DNA from: Bacteroidales bacterium
Lineage (GTDB): Bacteria > Bacteroidota > Bacteroidia > Bacteroidales > UBA3824
Reading direction: 5' to 3'
Assembly (NCBI GenBank): GCA_017412115.1
Contig: JAFPYR010000021.1
Location: forward strand, 1-64,000
DNA: 64,000 nucleotides
Part shown: in pieces, positions 58,204 to 64,000 of the stretch
Numbering within the stretch: position 1 is the stretch's first letter
Layout of the letters: each line of letters starts with the position of its first letter
Notes under the pieces: generated by a model
Database searches by the model: none
What the model was told of the DNA's origin: nothing
The model's input: only the letters and a program-made list of their open reading frames with translations
Position numbers and translations under genes: made by a program

Positions 58204-59274
58204 ATGGAAAAGAACATTCAAAACAAATACGTAATCGGTATCACTCACGGAGATATCAACGGCATCGGATATGAAATTCTTTTCAAATCCCTTGCCGATG
58301 CTCTTTTTTATGAAGGGCTTACAATCGTGGTTTACGGTTCGCCGAAGATTGCGGCTTATCACCGTAAAATGTTGAACATCAATAATATTACCGTTAATAA
58401 TGCTAAAGATGCCACTGAAATAATTCAGGGCGGTATCAATATAATCAACGTTTGCGACGAAAATACGAGGGTCGAACTCGGAAGCAGTTCTATTCAGGCG
58501 GGTGAGTGCAGTGTTGCGGCTTTGAATAGGGCTCAAGCCGATTTAAAAAACGGTTTGATTGATATTTTAGTTACTTTACCCGTCAATCAGTTTAATGTTT
58601 TTGACGCTGGTTTTAGATTTGCAGGTATTTCGGAGTCTTTGGCTCAGGAGTTCAACTGCAAAAATTTTGTTATTACCTTTATCGGTCAGAAATGCAAAAT
58701 CGCAACTCTGACAAGTGCAATGCCCGTTGCTAAGGTTTCTGAAAATATTACTATCGAAAAAATTCTTTGGAAACTCCGCACTCTTAACAAATCACTCAAA
58801 GAGGATTTCCTTATCAGAAAACCGAAAATCGCTGTTCTTGGTATCAATCCTTTTGCCTCGGATTACGGAGTTTTCGGTATTGAGGAAGGCGATAGAATTT
58901 TGCCGGCTATCGAAAAAGCTAATGCTGAGGAAATTATTTGTTTCGGACCTTACAGCCCTGAAGGATTTTTCGCATCTCAGGCTTATAAAAAATTCGATGC
59001 CGTTTTAGCAATGTATTATGACCAAGCGGTTTTAACATTCCGTCTTATCGAAGGTAATTCGGGTGTTTGTTATACGGCGGGACTTCCTGTTGTTTCAACA
59101 ACTACTATACATGGTCCTGCTTATGATATTGCAGGTAAAGGCCTTGCCGATGAATCGTCTTTTAAAAACGCTTTGTATACGGCTATTGATATTTGCAATG
59201 CCCGCAAGACAATGGAAGGCATAGTTCCGCTTAAAAAACAAGCAGAATTAGAGGCTGATAAAAAAATCTGTTAA
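58204..59274 (+). CDS. pdxA: 4-hydroxythreonine-4-phosphate dehydrogenase
   Basis: A 356-aa pyridoxal-phosphate pathway enzyme that oxidises 4-phosphohydroxy-threonine and decarboxylates it. IGITHGDINGIGYEI at the N-terminus, the central GINPFASDYGVFGIEE and the C-terminal TAGLPVVSTTTIHGPAYDIAGKG are canonical PdxA motifs carrying metal and phosphate ligands. Length is slightly longer than E. coli PdxA (329 aa). Own promoter; dtd follows 26 bp later. Confidence 0.95.
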   Translation: MEKNIQNKYVIGITHGDINGIGYEILFKSLADALFYEGLTIVVYGSPKIAAYHRKMLNINNITVNNAKDATEIIQGGINIINVCDENTRVELGSSSIQAGECSVAALNRAQADLKNGLIDILVTLPVNQFNVFDAGFRFAGISESLAQEFNCKNFVITFIGQKCKIATLTSAMPVAKVSENITIEKILWKLRTLNKSLKEDFLIRKPKIAVLGINPFASDYGVFGIEEGDRILPAIEKANAEEIICFGPYSPEGFFASQAYKKFDAVLAMYYDQAVLTFRLIEGNSGVCYTAGLPVVSTTTIHGPAYDIAGKGLADESSFKNALYTAIDICNARKTMEGIVPLKKQAELEADKKIC

Positions 59275-59300
59275 TTTCTTTTTTTAAGAAAAAAGAGGAA

Positions 59301-59753
59301 ATGAAAGTTGTTATTCAAAGAGTTTTGGAGGCTTCCGTTAAAATTAACGGTGTTGTTAAAGGCGAAATAGGGCAGGGTTTGACGGTTTTTGCCGGTTTTA
59401 CGCACGATGATACGACGGAGGATTTGGTTTGGACGGCGGGAAAAATTGCCGGATTGAGAATTTTTGACGATGAAAATCATGTTATGAATCTTTCTGTCAG
59501 AGATATAAACGGCGGTATTTTGCTGATAAGTCAGTTTACGCTTCATGCCATGACCAAAAAAGGAAACCGTCCTTCGTATGTTTTAGCGGCGAAATCCGAA
59601 ATTTCAAAACCTTTGTACGAGGAGTTTATTTCGCTTTTGGAGAGTGAGGCTGATAGAAAAATTCAAACCGGAGAGTTTGGTGCGGACATGAAAGTCTCAC
59701 TTATCAACGACGGCCCCGTAACGATAATTATTGATAGTAAAAATAGAATATGA
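59301..59753 (+). CDS. dtd: D-aminoacyl-tRNA deacylase
   Basis: A 150-aa homochirality editor that hydrolyses D-amino acids from tRNA. The characteristic SQFTLHAMTKKGNRPSYVLAAK segment and the Gly-cisPro motif in the C-terminal NDGPVTIIIDSK are present. Length is normal. It overlaps the MazG-like gene by four bases (ATGA). Confidence 0.95.
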   Translation: MKVVIQRVLEASVKINGVVKGEIGQGLTVFAGFTHDDTTEDLVWTAGKIAGLRIFDDENHVMNLSVRDINGGILLISQFTLHAMTKKGNRPSYVLAAKSEISKPLYEEFISLLESEADRKIQTGEFGADMKVSLINDGPVTIIIDSKNRI

Positions 59754-60127
59754 CACTTCAGGAGGCTCAACAAAAGGTTGATAATTGGATTAAAACTTAC
59801 GGCGTAAGATATTTCTCGCCTTTGACGAATATGGCGGTTTTGACCGAGGAAGTCGGTGAGGTTGCCAGAATAATTTCGCGTCAATACGGCGAGCAAAGTT
59901 TTAAAGACTCCGACAAAGATAAAAATTTAGCGGACGAACTCTCTGACGTATTGTGGGTTGTAATTTGTCTTGCTAATCAGACGGGAATAAACCTTACTGA
60001 AGCGTTTGAGAAAAATCTTTTGAAAAAGACTTCAAGAGATTCTTTAAGGCATATCAACAATGAAAAAATTGAAAAAAAATTAACAATTAATGGTTTAAAA
60101 AAATATTATGAACGAATTTTCTTTTGA
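59750..60127 (+). CDS. MazG-like nucleotide pyrophosphohydrolase
   Basis: A 125-aa all-alpha NTP pyrophosphatase of the MazG/RS21-C6 group. The metal site appears as EEVGEVAR followed by DELSDVLWVVI, the usual ExxE-(n)-ExxD-like arrangement. It may clear non-canonical nucleotides. The start overlaps the dtd stop (ATGA) and its 3' end overlaps deoC by 20 bp. Confidence 0.82.
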   Translation: MTLQEAQQKVDNWIKTYGVRYFSPLTNMAVLTEEVGEVARIISRQYGEQSFKDSDKDKNLADELSDVLWVVICLANQTGINLTEAFEKNLLKKTSRDSLRHINNEKIEKKLTINGLKKYYERIFF

Positions 60128-60950
60128 AAGACACGGCTCTGAGCTTGTTAACAGCAAACTCGCTTTTTATGAAAAACACAAACTCACGCCTACTGCGGAC
60201 ATTCTTAAAACCGTTTATTCTTGCATCGACCTTACGAGTTTGAGTAATGCGGATACAGAAAAAAGCATTACGGCTCTTGTGGAATCGGTTAATAATCACA
60301 AGGAAAAACATCCTAATGTTCCCAATGTTGCCGGAATTTGTGTTTATCCGAATTTCGTATCGTTGGTAAAACAAAAATGTACCGTTCCTGAGGTTGATAT
60401 AGTTTCAGTTGCGGGCGGCTTTCCTCACGCACAGACTTTTCAAGAGTTGAAAGTTAAAGAAGTAGAAATGGCTTATCAAGCCGGTGCTGATGAGATTGAT
60501 GTTGTTATCAATGCCGGTGACGTGATTTCGGGTAATCACGAAAAAGCTTTGGACGAACTTTCAGCAATGAAAAAAGCTGCAAAATCTGCTAAATTGAAAG
60601 TTATTCTTGAAACGGGAATTTATCAGTACGATGCTGATATTTACGATGCTTCAATCATCGCTTTGAAAGCCGGTGCAAACTTTATTAAAACATCAACTGG
60701 CAAAATGGAACCGGCTGCTACACCGAGAGCTGCCGTAATTATGGCTTTGGCGTTGAAAGATTTTCAAAATAAAACTGGAAAATTCGCAGGTTTGAAAGTT
60801 GCCGGCGGAATACGCACTACTGAACAAGCCGTTTTGTATTATCAGATTGTCCGTGATATTACCGGATTGGAGCAATTAGATAAATATTCTTTCCGTATCG
60901 GTGCAACGTCTTTAGCAAAAAATGTTCTTTCTGATTTGGAAACGTTGTAA
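60108..60950 (+). CDS. deoC: deoxyribose-phosphate aldolase
   Basis: A 280-aa class I aldolase splitting deoxyribose-5-phosphate to acetaldehyde and glyceraldehyde-3-phosphate. The Schiff-base lysine is in ANFIKTSTGKM, with GADEIDVVINAGDV, KVILETGIY and the C-terminal KVAGGIRTTEQAVLYYQIV. Longer than E. coli DeoC (259 aa) with an N-terminal extension. The start ATG at 60108 overlaps the upstream gene by 20 bp. Confidence 0.94.
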   Translation: MNEFSFERHGSELVNSKLAFYEKHKLTPTADILKTVYSCIDLTSLSNADTEKSITALVESVNNHKEKHPNVPNVAGICVYPNFVSLVKQKCTVPEVDIVSVAGGFPHAQTFQELKVKEVEMAYQAGADEIDVVINAGDVISGNHEKALDELSAMKKAAKSAKLKVILETGIYQYDADIYDASIIALKAGANFIKTSTGKMEPAATPRAAVIMALALKDFQNKTGKFAGLKVAGGIRTTEQAVLYYQIVRDITGLEQLDKYSFRIGATSLAKNVLSDLETL

Positions 60951-60969
60951 TACTCCATTTTAAAAGATA

Positions 60970-62076
60970 ATGAAAAAAGTTTTATCAATTTTAAGACAGA
61001 TTATTGTATTTTCAATAATCTGTCTTTTAAATATTTGTACTTTATATGCTCAGAATGAGTACAATATGTTGCGGTTTAAAGACGGTACTGTATTCGATTT
61101 TAATACATCACCGATGACCGTAAAAAATAATTCCGGCTCATTATCTAATTTGTATTCTGCAAGTATTTGTGATGTAAACGGAGATTTGTTATTTTTCGGA
61201 TGCGAAGATATAGGTTGTTTTTTTTCTATATATGATAGAAACAATGCGCTTATATATAGTAAGGAATGTATGCGTGCTAACAATATATATGCCTTGCGTA
61301 AGCCGAATACATATAATACATATTATTTTATTCTGTCAAAAAGGGAAAAATCGCAGTTAAGCAGGGGAAATTTGTTATATGTTAAAATAGTAATTAATGA
61401 CAACGGCGGTTATGATATTACTTCAAATGAATTGGAAGCATATACAGGGCAGTTTCTGATACCATACGTATATAAAAACGATGTTTATGTAGTCTGCGAC
61501 AAAGATTCTGATATTCTCTGTACTCTAAAGCTGAATGATGACGGGTTGGAGCTGTTAAACGAATATGACGCAAATTTTAAAGTCGGTTATTATCATTTAG
61601 TTCCTTTTAAACTGAAATTTAACAATGAAATGTCGAAATTGATATTCAATGAAGGAATTTTCGATTATGATATTTCGCAGCATAAAATTAACGGTTATAA
61701 GCCTTTTCCGGGAAGAATATTATCTTTTGAGTTATCAGAGGACGGATATTATACATACATATCTTCAGGGAGGGAACTTTTGCGTTGTAAAACATCTGAA
61801 ATATCTTCTGCTTTTGAAAACCCTGAGATTTTTGAGCTGTTGAAAAAAAACGTCGGATACAATGATATGTTGTCATGTAAGGGTAATATTTATGCTGCGG
61901 ATAATTATACCCAGAAAATAGAACTAAATAAACATTTTATTACCGTAATTGAGAATGTAAATTCTAATGATTGTAATTTGAATTATTCAAAATTGGAAAT
62001 TACATCTCCGATAAATTTTTTTTCCCCTATATTCTCCGTACTTACCGTTCATTTGAAACCGAAGTATCTTGTCTGA
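60970..62076 (+). CDS. exported PKD-family protein, 5' part before a frameshift
   Basis: A 368-aa ORF with a signal peptide (ending LNICTLYAQ). The first 350 residues are beta-rich with an early FDFNTSPMTV and DVNGDLLFFG, as in large Bacteroidetes PKD proteins. A homopolymer of eight T at 62016-62023 shifts the frame; downstream in the -1-read frame (one base re-read) the coding continues through a PKD domain to a stop at 62303. The last 17 or so residues of the ORF as read are therefore not native. A similar protein (signal, beta-rich region, PKD) is encoded at 48426. Not clear if the frameshift is real or a read error. Confidence 0.6.
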   Translation: MKKVLSILRQIIVFSIICLLNICTLYAQNEYNMLRFKDGTVFDFNTSPMTVKNNSGSLSNLYSASICDVNGDLLFFGCEDIGCFFSIYDRNNALIYSKECMRANNIYALRKPNTYNTYYFILSKREKSQLSRGNLLYVKIVINDNGGYDITSNELEAYTGQFLIPYVYKNDVYVVCDKDSDILCTLKLNDDGLELLNEYDANFKVGYYHLVPFKLKFNNEMSKLIFNEGIFDYDISQHKINGYKPFPGRILSFELSEDGYYTYISSGRELLRCKTSEISSAFENPEIFELLKKNVGYNDMLSCKGNIYAADNYTQKIELNKHFITVIENVNSNDCNLNYSKLEITSPINFFSPIFSVLTVHLKPKYLV

Positions 62077-62303
62077 CTGCTGATTTTAAATATACCGGTC
62101 ATTATGCAGAGTCTTTTGAATGGGATTTTGGCGACGGCTCTCCTAAATCTAGTTTGAAAAATCCGAGCCATACTTACGAAAAAGAAGGAAAATATTCTGT
62201 AACATTAAGAGTAAAATACTCTGATAATGAGGAAAGTACCATTGTTGATGAGGTGAAAATTGCTAAGGGCTTAAGTCCGTTGAAAGTGGAAATTGTTAAG
62301 TGA
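62024..62303 (+). pseudogene. out-of-frame C-terminal part with PKD domain
   Basis: After the T8 tract, a different frame reads YILRTYRSFETEVSC, then FEWDFGDGSPKSSLKNPSHTY and YSVTLRVKYSDNEES, a PKD domain, and ends with a TGA at 62301-62303. There is no start codon of its own, so it belongs to the 60970 gene. One additional T (or ribosomal slippage at the T run) restores a single protein of about 444 residues. Confidence 0.75.
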
Positions 62304-62310
62304 ATAGTTA

Positions 62311-64000
62311 CTATATTTCTTTTTTTCGTTTTTTGTAATAGATGTCAATTTTGGTGGCATAATAGTCGTTTATGCCTTCTAATTGTAAAATATATTCGCC
62401 TTCGGGCATAGTTCCGGCTTTGATTTCGATTTTGCCGTTGCCGGTGATTCTGCCTCTTAATTGATTTGCGGAATTAATACTTTTTAGAGTGTAAAAACTG
62501 AATTTTTTTAAATTCAGAATGTTAATTTTATAAGAGGCGTTGGAGTTTTCGATTTTGAAAGCCGGATAACAATTTGTACAAAGAACAGCTTTTTCTATTT
62601 TAGGGTTTTGCGTTAAAATTTCACCTTCCGTGTCAAAAACAATGTATCTGACGTTGAAACCCGGTTCCATTGTGAAAGTTTGACCTTGATAAGTGTTGTT
62701 GAGTTTTAAAATGATTTTTTCGCCCTCGCTGCCGAAAACAGTCAAAGGAACTTTGCATTTAAAAAAACTTACGGAACTATCCGAAGGCGTTTGAAGAATT
62801 TTTATATTTAACAGCCCGTCAGAGGTTTGTTGCCATTTAACATCGTATATCGGATAACCCGAACCGTAAAACCATTGCATAAAAAACCAATCCAAATTCT
62901 TGCCGGAGATTTTTGAAACCAAGTTGAAAAAATCTTTCGCACAAGCGTTGGAATATTTGAAAGTTTTGTTGTTTAAATACTCTCTTAGGGTTTTGAAAAA
63001 TGCAGCATCTCCGATTTCTCTGCGCAAAAGATGAATTACCATTGCGCCTTTGGAATATCTTAAAGAAGTGTCAAAAAGTTTTCCTATGTTCAAGGTGTCT
63101 TTCGCGTTAAGACAGCCTTTGGGATTGCGGCAGGCTTTTTTTATCATAGCTTTGCGCCACTGCGAGAGGTCAGAGGTTTGTCCTAAACCTTTTTCCGCCG
63201 CTAAATATTCACAATATGTGGCAAAACCTTCGTTCAAAAAAATATCGCTCCAAGATTTACAAGTTACCATATCGCCGAACCATTGATGCGCAAGTTCGTG
63301 AATCATTAAATCTAAACTGAAATCCGATAAAAAACTTATTGTCTGATGTTCCATTCCGCCTTGCCAGCCGAATTGTGCGTGTCCGTATTTTTCTTTTATG
63401 AAGGGATACTGACAAAGTGAGTCGCAAAACATTTTGAAAACTTCGGAAAGTTTCCACGTTTTTCTGCGGCATTGTTCATAACGTTCCGGATAAACGTAAT
63501 TTACGATTTCAACGGTATCTTTTCCCGTTACGACGAATTCCGAATAAACTTTGTATTGTGTTACGGCAACGGCTATTAGATAATAAGCGCACGGATATTT
63601 GTGCCTCCATTCAGTGGTTCGGATATTTTTCCTTACCGTTTCTTTGAAAAGTTTTCCGTTGGAAACGGCTTTGTATTTTTCGGGACACTTTATAGTAATG
63701 AATACCGAATCTATTTTGTCGGAAATGTCCTGTTTGATTGGTACCCAGTCTTTTGCACCGTATGGTTCGCTTAGCGTCCAAAAAACAGGAATGCCATCGT
63801 GGGCGGAATAACAAACAGAACCGAGTCCCGTTTTTGTAGGATTTCCTTGATACACAACAGAAACACTGTCGGTTTCTTTCCAAGAATTTTGCGGTTTTAT
63901 TTCCAAAAAATTGTTTTTATGCGAAAATTCAAGAGTATCTTTCCCGTATAATACGTTTAAAACTTTCAAACTGTCGGAAAGGTCTAGTTTTACGGGAAGT
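62311..64000 (-). CDS. M1-family aminopeptidase, cut by window edge
   Basis: Partial gene: the frame stays open to base 64000, so the N-terminus is outside. It is a zinc metallopeptidase of the M1 aminopeptidase N type. The zinc motif HELAHQWFGD is followed 18 residues after the second His by Glu in FLNEGFATY. The usual GAMEN exopeptidase motif reads GGMEH. The C-terminus (about 70 residues; RITGNGKIEIKAGTMPEGEYILQLEG..., ending in a basic YYKKRKKEI) resembles a type A T9SS sorting domain, so the protein may be exported by type IX secretion. Confidence 0.85.
   Translation of the reverse strand, partial: LPVKLDLSDSLKVLNVLYGKDTLEFSHKNNFLEIKPQNSWKETDSVSVVYQGNPTKTGLGSVCYSAHDGIPVFWTLSEPYGAKDWVPIKQDISDKIDSVFITIKCPEKYKAVSNGKLFKETVRKNIRTTEWRHKYPCAYYLIAVAVTQYKVYSEFVVTGKDTVEIVNYVYPERYEQCRRKTWKLSEVFKMFCDSLCQYPFIKEKYGHAQFGWQGGMEHQTISFLSDFSLDLMIHELAHQWFGDMVTCKSWSDIFLNEGFATYCEYLAAEKGLGQTSDLSQWRKAMIKKACRNPKGCLNAKDTLNIGKLFDTSLRYSKGAMVIHLLRREIGDAAFFKTLREYLNNKTFKYSNACAKDFFNLVSKISGKNLDWFFMQWFYGSGYPIYDVKWQQTSDGLLNIKILQTPSDSSVSFFKCKVPLTVFGSEGEKIILKLNNTYQGQTFTMEPGFNVRYIVFDTEGEILTQNPKIEKAVLCTNCYPAFKIENSNASYKINILNLKKFSFYTLKSINSANQLRGRITGNGKIEIKAGTMPEGEYILQLEGINDYYATKIDIYYKKRKKEI

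Overview
The window reads as chromosomal DNA of a low-GC member of the Bacteroidota, most likely a Bacteroidales-type organism. This rests on several signs. Promoters repeatedly match the Bacteroidetes sigma-A -7 motif TAnnTTTG. Shine-Dalgarno sequences are mostly absent. Families typical of the phylum are present: PorX, SprE/PorW, RprXY, DUF4249, DUF4254, an ECF sigma/FecR/TonB-receptor trio, and diaminopimelate aminotransferase DapL. Species is not inferred. Layout: (1) 1-5 kb: dapL, then three exported proteins in a row (two with EF-hand-like FG-GAP segments, one with a YARHG domain). (2) 5-12.7 kb: a secreted GH43 glycosidase, an EamA-type transporter, a DUF4249 lipoprotein overlapping a class A PBP gene, and a Na/Pi cotransporter. 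(3) 12.8-13.7 kb: a two-gene cassette with its own promoter, a Panacea/SocA-type antitoxin-like protein plus a small two-TM protein, which is a candidate toxin-antitoxin pair. (4) 13.7-22.6 kb: a regulatory and type IX secretion (T9SS) region. A leftward operon tetR-porX-tsaE-ald faces a rightward run rprX-rprY-porW/sprE. (5) 22.6-28.3 kb: a PD40 propeller lipoprotein, a SPOR lipoprotein, an adenylate-cyclase/HD fusion, and a Cache-HAMP-GAF-PAS sensor without an output domain. (6) 28.5-33.7 kb: F1Fo ATP synthase genes atpB-E-F-H-A-G, without atpD and atpC, with terminator-like hairpins inside the operon. A roughly 165-bp nested palindrome follows. (7) 33.9-39.5 kb: flavodiiron protein, radA, trpS, truB, queA. 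(8) 39.5-44.5 kb: a possible 40-aa peptide gene, a small exported protein, then ECF sigma, FecR anti-sigma and an STN-domain TonB receptor, which together look like a cell-surface signalling system. (9) 44.6-47.5 kb: rplM-rpsI-rpsB-tsf with a structured leader before rpsB. (10) 47.6-51.1 kb: a lipoprotein resembling the FISUMP family, a PKD protein, a 43-bp tandem-repeat array with terminal inverted repeats, and a DUF6261-like protein. (11) 51.1-54.8 kb: upp, a GT9 glycosyltransferase, DUF4254, a PfkB kinase, and two identical tRNA-Asn(GUU) genes. (12) 54.8-64 kb: rbfA, a methyltransferase, a LolC/E-like permease, a stress protein, pdxA, dtd, a MazG-like gene, deoC, a PKD protein gene broken by a frameshift at a T8 tract, and an M1 aminopeptidase cut by the window edge. 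Functionally most of the window is housekeeping (translation, energy, wall synthesis). The accessory signal sits in envelope and secretion genes. PorX (regulator) and PorW/SprE (T9SS component) lie 3 kb apart, and at least one plausible T9SS cargo (the M1 peptidase) is present. The less-described items are the Panacea/two-TM pair, the cyclase-HD plus orphan sensor pair, the attenuator-like element in the atp operon, the two repeat elements, and the homopolymer frameshift in the PKD gene.
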